Below, piece after piece: positions 17,268-29,002 of a stretch of DNA of 64,000 bases. The stretch is from positions 62,001 through 126,000 of the forward strand of contig NZ_QLZA01000005.1 in assembly GCF_009371885.1 (NCBI RefSeq). Reading direction: 5' to 3'. The translations under genes were made by a program, and so were the position numbers. Each line of letters begins with the position of its first letter. Positions within the stretch are counted from its first letter, which is position 1. A model generated the notes under the pieces. It did no database searches. It saw only the letters and a program-made list of their open reading frames with translations, and was not told the DNA's origin. The DNA is from Bifidobacterium tibiigranuli (GTDB lineage: Bacteria; Actinomycetota; Actinomycetes; Actinomycetales; Bifidobacteriaceae).

Positions 17268-18131
17268 ATGGGATTGTTTGGCTTCGGCAGGAAGAAGCAT
17301 GACCCGCAGGCCGATGACACGGCGAAAAAAGTTGCCGCAGACGGCAACGCCAGCGATACCGATATCGATGCTGACGCCGACAACGCGCATGTATCCGCAC
17401 TCGTAGATGAGCCGTCGTTCCCCGACGAGCCGAGCACCGACTACGAGGGGCGCGGCGAGGAGTACGGCCCGTGGGACACGGCCGACGAGGACGCGCCGGG
17501 CTACGACGATTACCTCGACTTGGGCGCGTTCTACCTGCCCTTCCTGCAGGATATCGAGCTGCGCATCAAGGCGAACCGCAGCAGCCAGCAAGTGCTGGGC
17601 TGCACAGTCACCTACAAATCTTCAAGCGTGGAAATCGAGGCTTTCGCGGCCCCCAAGACGATGGGTCTGTGGGACGATGTGCGCGGCGACCTGCTTTCCT
17701 CGAATGCCAAGGCGAGCGAGCAGCCCGGCGCGTTTGGCATGGAGCTGAAGCTGCCCGTATCAGTCAAAGGCGGCAAGACGGTGATCACGCGCATCGCTGG
17801 CGTTGACGGCCCGCGCTGGATGCTGCGCGGCATTTTCTCCGGCAATGCGGCGATCAACCCCGACTCCGAAGAAACCAAGACGCTTAACGAGTTCTTCGCC
17901 GATATCGTTGTCGAGCGCGGCGAGGAACCGCTCGCTCCGCGTGATCTGATACCGATGCACCCGCCTGTGGCACCCGCCGAGCGCAAGGCCGCCAAGGATC
18001 AGGAAAGCGATGACACCGAGTCCGACAGCAACGAGATTCCCAAGCGCCCCAAGGGGCCGTTCGATTCGGATCAGCAGACCGAGGTGAAGACCACGCTCGC
18101 GCGCGGCCCGATGTTCTCCGAAGTTCGATAG
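17268..18131 (+). CDS. DUF3710 domain protein
   Basis: This protein has 287 residues. The N-terminus is charged (MGLFGFGRKKHDPQADD), with a long acidic, disordered stretch up to about residue 80. The DUF3710 core follows (YLDLGAFYLPFLQDIELRI ... GPRWMLRGIFSGNAA), then an acidic tail rich in Asp, Glu and Ser. Function is unknown. The family is almost confined to actinobacteria, where it commonly precedes a DUF3159 membrane protein, as here (71 bases apart, same strand). The ATG at 17268 follows an AACGAGGAACC ribosome-binding site. Confidence 0.85.
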   Translation: MGLFGFGRKKHDPQADDTAKKVAADGNASDTDIDADADNAHVSALVDEPSFPDEPSTDYEGRGEEYGPWDTADEDAPGYDDYLDLGAFYLPFLQDIELRIKANRSSQQVLGCTVTYKSSSVEIEAFAAPKTMGLWDDVRGDLLSSNAKASEQPGAFGMELKLPVSVKGGKTVITRIAGVDGPRWMLRGIFSGNAAINPDSEETKTLNEFFADIVVERGEEPLAPRDLIPMHPPVAPAERKAAKDQESDDTESDSNEIPKRPKGPFDSDQQTEVKTTLARGPMFSEVR

Positions 18132-18202
18132 GCGCGGCAGCAGTATAACGAGCACGACGCGTGGGCAGGCACGGCTAAGAGAAGAGAAAGCGCGGCACAG
18201 GC

Positions 18203-18997
18203 ATGAGTCCGTTGAATGCTGACGAACGCAGCACCACCCGAACCGGCATGGCGGCTTTGGCGCATGCCGATGCCAGCGATGATTTTTCGGTCATCGGGGC
18301 GATTGGAGGACCGCGCGGCATTGTCGAATCGATGCTGCCCGGCGTCGTTTTCGTCGTGCTCTTCATCGTCACCAAGGATGTGCGGCTGACCGTGATCGTG
18401 TCCGCCGTTGTGGCGCTTGTTCAGGTCGCCGTCCGGCTGCTGCAACGGCAGTCGGTTATGGGTGCGCTGAGCGGCGTGGCCGCAGTTGCTATTTGCTTGG
18501 TCTGGGCGTGGAAAAGCAACGAGGCGCGCGACTACTATATGTTCGGCTTCCTGACGAACGCCGCGTATATTGTGCTGCTGCTCATTTCGCTTGCCGTGCG
18601 AGTGCCGGGGCTGGGCCTGATGGTCGAATTCATTCGCACGCTGCCCACGGAGCATTTCCGCGCATGGCTTGACGGCTGGCGCTCGGACCGCAAACTCCGC
18701 CGCGCCTACACGACCATCACCGTGCTGTGGATAGGCCTGTTCGCTTTGCGACTGCTCGTGCAGGTGCCGTTGTACGTCACGAATCATGTGACGCTGCTCG
18801 GCACGGCTAGACTGCTGATGGGCATACCGTTCTGGGCGCTGGCCATCTGGGTGTCGTACCTCATCGTCGCCACGCCGCTGCACCATCACAAAGTTATGGA
18901 ACGCGAACGGGCTGGTCGCGAAGCGTACAGTTCGGCGCATAACGAGTTCTATGAAGACGCGCAGGAACAGCAGGAACAAGAGTCCGGCAACGACTGA
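18203..18997 (+). CDS. DUF3159 membrane protein
   Basis: This 264-residue polytopic membrane protein has about six hydrophobic segments between residues 50 and 235 (for example VVFVVLFIVTKDVRLTVIV and AAYIVLLLISLAVRVPGLGL). Short hydrophilic ends include a Glu/Gln-rich C-terminus. The DUF3159 family is actinobacterial and of unknown function. The ATG at 18203 lies after GAAAGCG. It probably forms an operon with the DUF3710 gene. Confidence 0.8.
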   Translation: MSPLNADERSTTRTGMAALAHADASDDFSVIGAIGGPRGIVESMLPGVVFVVLFIVTKDVRLTVIVSAVVALVQVAVRLLQRQSVMGALSGVAAVAICLVWAWKSNEARDYYMFGFLTNAAYIVLLLISLAVRVPGLGLMVEFIRTLPTEHFRAWLDGWRSDRKLRRAYTTITVLWIGLFALRLLVQVPLYVTNHVTLLGTARLLMGIPFWALAIWVSYLIVATPLHHHKVMERERAGREAYSSAHNEFYEDAQEQQEQESGND

Positions 18998-19091
18998 GTA
19001 GCCAGCGTATGGCCGGCGCATAATTACATAACCGCATAGTCACATAATTGCGTAAGCATATAACACAGAGCAACAGAAGTAGGAGTCTTTC

Positions 19092-20492
19092 ATGCAGATC
19101 ACGGTACGCATCGAGCGCTACGCCGACCAAGGCCGTTGTGTGGCCCATAGCGATGGCCGGGTGGTTTTCGTGCGCTTCGCATTGCCGGGCGAGCTGGTGC
19201 GTATCGAGCTTGATGAGCCGCATGAGCGCAAGGATCGCTTCTGGACCGGCGAAGTCGTCGAAGTGCTCGAAGCGAGCGAATTGCGTGTGCCTCCTGCGTG
19301 GCCGTTGGCAGGGCCGCTGGCTGACGGCGGCGGCGTGGGCGGGGCCGATCTCGTCCATGTCTCGCTGCCGGGGCAGCTGGCATGGAAATCCGCGACGGTT
19401 ACCGAGCAGATGCGCAGGCTCGGCCATGTCGAGATTCCCGATGTGCCGGTCGAACGCATCGCCGGCGACGAGGAGATGCAGGGACTGCATTGGCGCACAC
19501 GCATCGAGCTGATTGCCGACGAGCAGGGCCGGCCTTCGATGCGACGACGAGGCAGCCATCAGCGCGTGCCGATCGACACGATGCCGCTGGCGTCGCAGGC
19601 GCTGCTCGCCGTGGCGCAGGAGCATGGCATCTGGGACGGCGGGCTGGAACCCGACGCGCATGTGCGCATCGCGGTTCCCGAGCCGCGTGACATCGACACG
19701 GCTGCAGACGGCACTGCATTACACAACACTGCGGCAGATAGCACGGCGGTAAATAACACTGCGATACAAAGCACAGCCGCAGACAACGCCGACGTTGCCA
19801 ACGATTCCGCGCTGCGCTCGGCTGTAGGGGAGAACTACGCCATCCTGGTCGACGGCAAGCTCGCCGCCGGCTCCGATCAGCTGCGCGAAACGACCACGGT
19901 TGGCGCACGCACCTTCCATTATCGGGTCAGCAGCGCAGGATTCTGGCAGATGCACCGCCGTGCGCCGCTCGTACTGCCGCAGCATGTGATGACGTTGGTC
20001 GACCGCGTGCTGCAGGGGCGCAGATCACCGGTGATCTGGGACTTGTATTCAGGGTCGGGCCTGTTCACGCTGCCGCTGGCCGTCCACGTGCCCGATACCC
20101 GGATGCTCAGCGTCGAAGGTGCTGCGCAGCCAGTCGAAAACGCGCGCAGAAATCTGGGCGATATGGGCATCCACGCCGAGCAGGTCAAGGCGCTGGCCGG
20201 CGATGTGAGCGCCGTGCTGCGTCATGTGTCCAAAAGCCTGGCGCATCCCGACGTGGTCGTGCTCGACCCGCCCCGGGCCGGCGCGCGCAAGGAGGCGTGC
20301 CGCCAGATTGCCGCCGCGCACCCCGCAGGAATCGTCTACATTGCCTGCGACCCGGCTTCATTGGCCCGCGACACTGCCGCTTTGACGTCGCAAGGGTACA
20401 GGCTCGCCGACATTCATGCCTTCGACATCTACCCGATGACCCATCATGTGGAGACCGTCGCGCTCTTCACACGCAAAGACTTTGCACGATGA
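19092..20492 (+). CDS. Class I SAM-dependent RNA methyltransferase (TrmA/RumA family)
   Basis: This 466-residue protein has an N-terminal TRAM-like beta domain (residues 1-60, RIERYADQGRCVAHSDGRVV) and a C-terminal 5-methyluridine methyltransferase domain. It carries the SAM motif LYSGSGLFTLPLA, the LDPPRAGARKE motif and the catalytic-Cys segment IVYIACDPASLARD. It should make m5U in tRNA or 23S rRNA. The middle (about residues 198-240) carries an unusual in-frame low-complexity insertion of NTA/STA/AAD repeats. The next gene starts inside its stop (ATGA). Confidence 0.88.
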   Translation: MQITVRIERYADQGRCVAHSDGRVVFVRFALPGELVRIELDEPHERKDRFWTGEVVEVLEASELRVPPAWPLAGPLADGGGVGGADLVHVSLPGQLAWKSATVTEQMRRLGHVEIPDVPVERIAGDEEMQGLHWRTRIELIADEQGRPSMRRRGSHQRVPIDTMPLASQALLAVAQEHGIWDGGLEPDAHVRIAVPEPRDIDTAADGTALHNTAADSTAVNNTAIQSTAADNADVANDSALRSAVGENYAILVDGKLAAGSDQLRETTTVGARTFHYRVSSAGFWQMHRRAPLVLPQHVMTLVDRVLQGRRSPVIWDLYSGSGLFTLPLAVHVPDTRMLSVEGAAQPVENARRNLGDMGIHAEQVKALAGDVSAVLRHVSKSLAHPDVVVLDPPRAGARKEACRQIAAAHPAGIVYIACDPASLARDTAALTSQGYRLADIHAFDIYPMTHHVETVALFTRKDFAR

Positions 20493-21226
20493 GCATTCGC
20501 AGCATGGTTCGGCGGTTAGGCGCTGGTGACGTGAAAAGCGGTTCCCGCCGACACGTCGCTGCGCGCATAACCGGCATGCTGGCATCGTTGTGCGGTGCCG
20601 CCCTGTTGCTGAGTGCCTGCTCGCCGCGCAATGCCGCCGTGGGCGATACTGCCGGGCATAGCGGCGATGGGACTGTCGTCGTTCATGACAGCATCGACAA
20701 GGGCGATGTGAGCGTGGGGCTTATCGGCTCGGATGATGCTGCGCTCGACCGCACGGTGCTTGCAGCGCTGTCCGGCTCGGGCCTGAACGTCTCGTATGTG
20801 TCGACAAGCCAGGTTCGCAATCCGCTTGACGCCGCTCAGCAGGGCGCGAAGGACTTGGCTGCACAGCCGGTCAGCGTGATACTCATCACGCGCATCGATG
20901 CCGATACAGCCGCAGATGCTCATAGCTGGGATGAGGCGCTTGGCGCCGTTCGCAATGCGGGCATTCCGGTGGCGCTGATCAACCCGCGCACGCCGCCGCG
21001 CGATGCTACGCTGTGCGCGGCGCAGCTCAACACTGCAGGAGATATTGGTGAGGGCACGGCTAAGAACAATCATGAGAACGATCATGACGACAAGTCGAAA
21101 ACCGCGCCAATCAAAACCGTGCCAATCGCTCAGGCCGTAATGGCGTTGGTCAACGACGTGCCGCATGGGCGTATGATAACCGTCAATACCGCAGCGCAGA
21201 CCACAGCAAACACTGTCGGGCAGTAG
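20489..21226 (+). CDS. Lipoprotein with a periplasmic-binding-protein-like domain
   Basis: The ATG at 20489 overlaps the upstream stop as ATGA, so translation is probably coupled. The 245-residue protein has a long basic N-terminus, a hydrophobic stretch and the lipobox LSAC (Cys44). A mature domain resembles the first lobe of LacI/sugar-binding type I fold proteins (SVGLIGSDDAALDRTVLAAL..., SVILITRIDADTA, AGIPVALINPR). The second lobe is abbreviated and replaced by a His/Asp/Lys-rich segment. No transporter genes accompany it. Ligand unknown. Confidence 0.6.
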   Translation: MSIRSMVRRLGAGDVKSGSRRHVAARITGMLASLCGAALLLSACSPRNAAVGDTAGHSGDGTVVVHDSIDKGDVSVGLIGSDDAALDRTVLAALSGSGLNVSYVSTSQVRNPLDAAQQGAKDLAAQPVSVILITRIDADTAADAHSWDEALGAVRNAGIPVALINPRTPPRDATLCAAQLNTAGDIGEGTAKNNHENDHDDKSKTAPIKTVPIAQAVMALVNDVPHGRMITVNTAAQTTANTVGQ

Positions 21227-21248
21227 GCGGGCAGTGGAAAGGGCAACT

Positions 21249-23903
21249 ATGCACGATACCATGGAAACCATGGGCACAGAGTCGGCAGGCGGAGAGTCTG
21301 CGAGCGACGCCGTCAACACGATGCCGCAGGTCGAGGAGAGCGGCCTGGGCGAGCGGGAGATTCATGAGCGCGTGGAGCGCGGGCAGACGAATCTGGTCGA
21401 CAATCCGACCTCGCACTCGCTGGCGCAGATCATCCGCTCCAACGTCTTTACGCTGTTCAATGGTATTATCTTCGTCGCGATGCTCATGGTGATGGTCACC
21501 GGCTCATGGCGCGATTCGATCTTCGGACTCATTATCATCGTCAACACCGGCATCGGCATCGTCACCGAGCTGAAGGCAAAGCACACGCTGGACAAGCTTT
21601 CGATTCTGGTCGCATCCCACCCGCTTGTGCGGCGGGCTGGACGCAATGTCGAAATCGATCATGATGATATCGTGCTCGATGATCTGCTGTGGATCCGCTC
21701 CGGCGAGCAGGTGCCTGCCGACGCCGAAATCCTGCACAGCTGGGGTCTTGAGCTTGATGAATCGATGCTCACAGGGGAGTCGAACACGGTGCGCAAGCAG
21801 CCTGGCGACAGCGCCTATTCGGGGTCGAACGCGGTCTCCGGGCTGGCGCTGGCACAGGTCAGTGCCGTGGGCAAGCATGGCTACGCCGCGAAGCTGACGG
21901 CTCAGGCGAAGGTCTACACCACGACCGTGTCCGATCTGAATCGCGGCATCAACAAGATCCTTGAGGTGCTCACGTTCCTGGTGGTGCCGCTGTGCGCGCT
22001 GCTCATCTGGTCGCAGGTACATGCGGTCGGCGGCTGGTCGGCGGCGGTTTCTGGCGGCCAATGGCGTCAGGCCGTCGTCTCCGCGGTGGCCGGTGTAGTC
22101 GGCATGATCCCGGAAGGTCTGGTGCTGCTCACATCGTTGAACTTCGCCATCGCTGCGATGCGGCTCGCTCGCAAGAACACCTTGGTGCAGGAGCTCGAGG
22201 CCGTGGAGACGCTCGCGCGGGTCGACTGCCTGAATCTTGACAAGACCGGCACCATCACCGATGGCGGCATCGAATTCAAGACGCTGCTGCCTGTGGATTC
22301 GCTGCCTGCGGATGGGGTCGGTGCCGAGGCTGGCGTTGGAAGCGGTGATGATGCTGATGATGCCTCCGACGCCAGGGGCCGGGTTCCCCGTGAAGTGACG
22401 CAGGCCCTGTTCGATCTGGCCAACGAGGAAAACCCCAATGGCACCGGCCGGGCCGTGCTGGAAGCGCTGTCTGCGCAAGGCTATGTGGCGGGGCAGGTCG
22501 ACGCGCGCATGCCGTTCTCCTCGGCAAGGAAATGGAGCGCCATCGCGCGCAAGGGCGATGGCGTCTGGTATTTCGGCGCTCCCGAAGTGCTGCTCTCAGC
22601 GCCTGCACAAATTAGTGGGACGGCACAGATCAGTGGGACGGCACCGGTCGACGAGACTCGCTTCGCCGCGCTTTCCGCCGCAGTTGCCCAATACGCGAAC
22701 CACGGCAACCGTGTACTGCTTATCGCCCATCGAGCGGGCGATATCCCCGCCGATTTCGACTCTGAGCCGCGCTTGGATTCTCATGCGCTCCCGGTTGCAT
22801 TAGCGCTCTGCGCCGAGCGTGTGCGCGACGATGCCGCCGATACCCTGCTGTGGTTCCGCGAGCAGGGGGTGCGCTGCCGTGTGATCTCCGGCGACAATCC
22901 GGCCACCGTAGGTGCCATCGCAACCCAAGTGCGTCTATGCGGCGACAAACCCGTACGCACGATGGACGCGCGTGAGCTGCCAGAAGACATAGCCGAGCTC
23001 GCCCAAATACTCGACAATGTCGATGTACTCGGTCGCGTCATGCCCGAGCAGAAGAAGGCCATCGTTCAAGCTCTGCATCGAGATGATCATGTGGTCGCCA
23101 TGACCGGCGACGGCGTCAACGACACGCTGGCGATCAAGGAAGCCGATCTGGGCATCGCCATGGGCAACGCCGCGCCGGCCACCAAGGCCGTGGCACAGGT
23201 CGTGCTGGTCGACTCGAAGTTCTCCCATCTGCCCGATGTCGTGGCGCGTGGCCGGCAGGTCATGGCCAATATGGAGCGCGTCGCCTCGCTGTTCCTCGTC
23301 AAGACGGCCTACTCCATCATCATTTCCCTGGGCGTCGTGCTCACAGGGATTCTTTTCCCGTATCTGCCTCGGCATATCACCTATATCGGCGCGCTGACCA
23401 TCGGCATACCGGCCTTCGTACTCGCGCTGGCACCGAATACGCGCCGGTATATCCCGGGCTTCCTGCGGCGCGTCATCACCTTCTCGCTGCCCAGCGGCAT
23501 CGCCATCGGGGTAAGCGTGCTGCTGAGCTCGTGGTTCCTGCCCGAGATCATGCAGTGGGACATGCATGTGAAGTTCAATCAGCGCTCGCTGTTCACCATC
23601 AATGCCATTATCGTGTTCGCTCTGGGCATCGTGGTGTTGGCGCAGGTCGCGCGCCCCCTGCTGTCTTGGCGTGGCGCCCTTGTCGCATTGTTCGCGGCGG
23701 CTGGCGTCATAGGCGCCTTCATTCCCTTTGTCGCAAGCTTTTTCGCGCTGCAACTGCCCTCTGGAGGCTCGCTTGTGGCCACGCTGGCGGCGCTCGCCAT
23801 AGGGCTGCTGATTCTGGCGACATGCCAGCTCATAGCTAATCTCGTGCGGCGAAATATGCCCGGAGTACGATTGCCGCATGACAGGCGGATGAGCCGGAGC
23901 TGA
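21249..23903 (+). CDS. P-type cation-transporting ATPase (CtpE-like)
   Basis: This 884-residue membrane ion pump has all P-type signatures: LTGES (actuator domain), IPEGLVLLTSL (membrane helix 4), the phosphorylation motif DKTGTITD and TGDGVNDTLAIKEAD (hinge), plus about ten hydrophobic segments. PEGLVLL and the overall length resemble mycobacterial CtpE, a calcium transporter; the ion here is unproven. The ATG at 21249 is preferred over GTG 21234 because GAAAGGG sits at the right distance. A short duplicated motif (ISGTAQISGTA) lies in the nucleotide-binding domain. Confidence 0.9.
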   Translation: MHDTMETMGTESAGGESASDAVNTMPQVEESGLGEREIHERVERGQTNLVDNPTSHSLAQIIRSNVFTLFNGIIFVAMLMVMVTGSWRDSIFGLIIIVNTGIGIVTELKAKHTLDKLSILVASHPLVRRAGRNVEIDHDDIVLDDLLWIRSGEQVPADAEILHSWGLELDESMLTGESNTVRKQPGDSAYSGSNAVSGLALAQVSAVGKHGYAAKLTAQAKVYTTTVSDLNRGINKILEVLTFLVVPLCALLIWSQVHAVGGWSAAVSGGQWRQAVVSAVAGVVGMIPEGLVLLTSLNFAIAAMRLARKNTLVQELEAVETLARVDCLNLDKTGTITDGGIEFKTLLPVDSLPADGVGAEAGVGSGDDADDASDARGRVPREVTQALFDLANEENPNGTGRAVLEALSAQGYVAGQVDARMPFSSARKWSAIARKGDGVWYFGAPEVLLSAPAQISGTAQISGTAPVDETRFAALSAAVAQYANHGNRVLLIAHRAGDIPADFDSEPRLDSHALPVALALCAERVRDDAADTLLWFREQGVRCRVISGDNPATVGAIATQVRLCGDKPVRTMDARELPEDIAELAQILDNVDVLGRVMPEQKKAIVQALHRDDHVVAMTGDGVNDTLAIKEADLGIAMGNAAPATKAVAQVVLVDSKFSHLPDVVARGRQVMANMERVASLFLVKTAYSIIISLGVVLTGILFPYLPRHITYIGALTIGIPAFVLALAPNTRRYIPGFLRRVITFSLPSGIAIGVSVLLSSWFLPEIMQWDMHVKFNQRSLFTINAIIVFALGIVVLAQVARPLLSWRGALVALFAAAGVIGAFIPFVASFFALQLPSGGSLVATLAALAIGLLILATCQLIANLVRRNMPGVRLPHDRRMSRS

Positions 23904-24083
23904 ATTCTCTCCTATACTTACTTTATGAGGCGGGGATTCAAGCTCCTAAGCCTTCGCCGACCGGCATGCGCCCGTATGCCTGCTGCGCTGTGTTGCCGTG
24001 CTGTTTGACGGAATGCAGCTGCAGAAGTCAGGTCGCGCGTGCCTGGGAACGAGACGATTCGAGCCCCAACGTTCGGAGGAACC

Positions 24084-26779
<2,696 letters not shown>

Positions 26780-26783
<4 letters not shown>

Positions 26784-26914
26784 TGCGCACTACTCCATCG
26801 CGCAATCCTATAGTGCGCACGAATCGAACATTGGCGAATTGTCGCAATCATTGGAAATTCGCCCCAAAGGCCTTAATTAGCCTTTGTCAAATGTTCGATT
26901 CGTGCGCACTACAG
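26780..26914. repeat. Palindromic repeat cluster, left flank of the DUF559 gene
   Basis: A 14-bp perfect palindrome GTAGTGCGCACTAC sits at 26780-26793. It is followed by a 22-bp perfect inverted repeat, left arm 26811-26832 (TAGTGCGCACGAATCGAACA...) and right arm 26890-26911. The enclosed 57 bases include a smaller AGGCCTTAATTAGCCTTT hairpin that may act as a terminator for acnA. The 26 bases at 26811-26836 recur with one mismatch at 27833-27858, beyond the neighbouring gene. Confidence 0.85.
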
Positions 26915-27733
26915 CTGCATCCCGGCGAGTAGTGCGTGCCTTCTGCGATTGACAATCTCTACAATCGACTTCACGAACCTATTTCGAGTCTCCTCGGTTC
27001 TGAGGTCGGCTGCAGTCGCCTGGATGATGATCCATCCCATGGCGATGAGCTCGTTCATGCGCGTTGCGTCGCTACGCATCTGTGCCGGATCGCTGTGATA
27101 CGCCCCCTGATATTCGATACCTACTTTTACGTCCGGAATTGCGATATCAATGAAGCGCCACCGCCTATCTCGGGTTTGCACGGGATGATTCGTCGTAATA
27201 TTCGCAATTCCGTACAGAAGCATATGCACCTGTACCTCCGGCGGGGAATCGGTATTCTCGACAAGATAGGGAATGACTCGCATGCATCGAGCTCTGCCAG
27301 TGAAGCGTGGGTTGGCTGTAACGTAGCCGACGAGTTCGGATTTCGTTGCCGCCTTGAGCACCTTGTCACGGCACAATAAGGCCGAGCCCACTATAGCCAG
27401 CGATTCGTCATCGATATAATGCGATATCTGCGCCCAGGCCATCGCTGGCGAGGCAAGCAGGAATTGGCATCCAGACATGCGGCGGACATCTTGGGATGAC
27501 GGCCACATGTGGGGCTTGACCCCTCGCAGCCGGGGTCGAGATGTGCGATGCGGAGATGACACATGAATCAACTCACTCGACAATGTACAGCCAGATGCTT
27601 CGACGCCCCAATAATGAAGCGCGTTGACATAGCCGACGATAAGAGGTCTGCGTGTGCGCCGTGCTGCCTCATTGCAGCGTTGATGTTCGCCTGACCTCAG
27701 CGCCATTGCCTGTTCTCGCATGAAAGATACCAT
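26909..27733 (-). CDS. DUF559-type endonuclease-fold protein
   Basis: This 274-residue protein has an N-terminal helical, DNA-binding-like part (RTRRPLIVGYVNALHYWGVE). The C-terminal domain shows the restriction-endonuclease-like core of DUF559/Vsr proteins: FIDIAIPDVKVGIEYQGAYH, then RSDATRMNELIAMGWIIIQA, with the Asp, Glu and Gln expected for metal binding. Similar genes are scattered in actinobacteria; the function is unproven (repair, defence or toxin roles have been proposed for related folds). The 3' end overlaps the left palindromic cluster, and another cluster lies upstream of the ATG at 27733. Confidence 0.65.
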   Translation of the reverse strand: MVSFMREQAMALRSGEHQRCNEAARRTRRPLIVGYVNALHYWGVEASGCTLSSELIHVSSPHRTSRPRLRGVKPHMWPSSQDVRRMSGCQFLLASPAMAWAQISHYIDDESLAIVGSALLCRDKVLKAATKSELVGYVTANPRFTGRARCMRVIPYLVENTDSPPEVQVHMLLYGIANITTNHPVQTRDRRWRFIDIAIPDVKVGIEYQGAYHSDPAQMRSDATRMNELIAMGWIIIQATAADLRTEETRNRFVKSIVEIVNRRRHALLAGMQL

Positions 27734-27796
27734 GCGCCCAGTGTAGAGATGTAATGTGCAGGCAGTCCAGCGGGAACGGGGTATGTGGTCGAAGGC

Positions 27797-27928
27797 TTTG
27801 CGTAGTGCACACTACGCGATTGGGCAAAGCCATAGTGCGCACGAATCGAACGTTGGCGGACTATATAATCATTCGAATCCTGCCAAATGTGCGCACTACG
27901 CAATCATGCAATCGCGTAGTGCGCATAG
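27797..27928. repeat. Palindromic repeat cluster, right flank of the DUF559 gene
   Basis: It contains CGTAGTGCACACTACG (27801-27816), the 26-base unit TAGTGCGCACGAATCGAACG... at 27833-27858, and then TGTGCGCACTACGCAATC and GCGTAGTGCGCATAG. These are the same building blocks as at 26780-26914. An AT-rich centre TATATAATCATTCGAATC lies between. The cluster precedes the DUF559 gene (leftward) and follows the Bax-inhibitor gene (leftward). Confidence 0.8.
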
Positions 27929-27932
27929 TCCC

Positions 27933-28793
27933 CTAGTTCCTACCCCCGAAGAGGCGCAGCAGGTAGAGGAACATGTTGACGAAGTCGAGGTAGAGGCTCA
28001 GCGCGCAGACGATTGAAAGGCGCTTGATCATGTCGGGGTTCGTCGCGTACTGGGCGAAGAGCGCGCGGGTGCGCTGTGCGTCGTAGGCCGTCATGCCGGC
28101 GAAGATCAGCACGCCGACGGCGGAGATCACCATGATAGTGGTGTCCGAGGGCATGAGGAACATGAGGATTACCTGGCTCACGATGAGCACAAGCAGCGCG
28201 ACCATGAGAATCGGGCCGGCCTTGAGCATGTTGACCTTCGTGGTCAGGGAGAGCATCGTCAGCGCCACAAAGAAGCCTGCGCTGATGACCAGCGCTATGC
28301 CGATGGAACCGAGATCGTAGACCATGAAGATCGAGCTGAGCGTGAAGCCCATCAGCGCAGCATAGACGTAGAACATCGCGTACGCGGTGCTGGTTTTCAT
28401 CTTCATGATGCGGGCGCCGAGCGTTATGGCCAGCACGACCTGCACGATGGCGAGTCCGATCCAGCCGAACATGCCCGTCGCGACGAGAAAGGCGTTGAGC
28501 GCCCCGGTCATCTGCGTGAGGACCGCTACGGCAGCGGTGACCAGCAGGGCGAGCGTCATCTGCCCATAAGCATTAGCGATCGAGACGCGCTGTGCACGCT
28601 CATAGGAGTATGTGGCCTGCGCGTCAATCGGAGCCTGGCCGGCCTGCGCGGCAGCGTAGGCGTACGGCGTTCCGTCGGGATTCTGCCCGGCCGGCATCTG
28701 ATAGACGGGCTGCCCGTTCTGGGGCTGCTGCTGGCCGTATTGCGGCTGATTGAATTGACTGTTATTGTCCTGCGGTTGTCTGCCGAACGTCAT
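27933..28793 (-). CDS. Bax inhibitor-1/YccA family membrane protein
   Basis: This 286-residue protein has a Gln/Asn/Pro/Gly-rich cytoplasmic N-terminus (QPQDNNSQFNQPQYGQQQPQ) followed by seven hydrophobic helices of the Bax inhibitor-1-like family. The helices include the conserved ending AYDAQRTRALF and CALSLYLDFVNMFLYLLRLF. Relatives are pH-sensitive calcium leak channels or membrane-stress proteins. The ATG at 28793 has a CAAGGAGTAACC ribosome-binding site; the longer frame upstream does not look coding. Confidence 0.9.
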   Translation of the reverse strand: MTFGRQPQDNNSQFNQPQYGQQQPQNGQPVYQMPAGQNPDGTPYAYAAAQAGQAPIDAQATYSYERAQRVSIANAYGQMTLALLVTAAVAVLTQMTGALNAFLVATGMFGWIGLAIVQVVLAITLGARIMKMKTSTAYAMFYVYAALMGFTLSSIFMVYDLGSIGIALVISAGFFVALTMLSLTTKVNMLKAGPILMVALLVLIVSQVILMFLMPSDTTIMVISAVGVLIFAGMTAYDAQRTRALFAQYATNPDMIKRLSIVCALSLYLDFVNMFLYLLRLFGGRN

Positions 28794-29002
28794 GGTTACT
28801 CCTTGGTTCGCGTACCTTTCCATCCTAGAGTAGACGGATGTGCTGAATGTTAGCTCGGAGCGCAGCGATGCGCTTGGCTGCCCGATTACGATGGGAGCTA
28901 TGGCCGAACAGGTCAGTGCAGCGCAGTACGACACGGCGAAAGTCGGCCAGTCGGACGACGAACATGGCTGATGCCGAATTCACATTACTGAATCGAGGAA
29001 GC

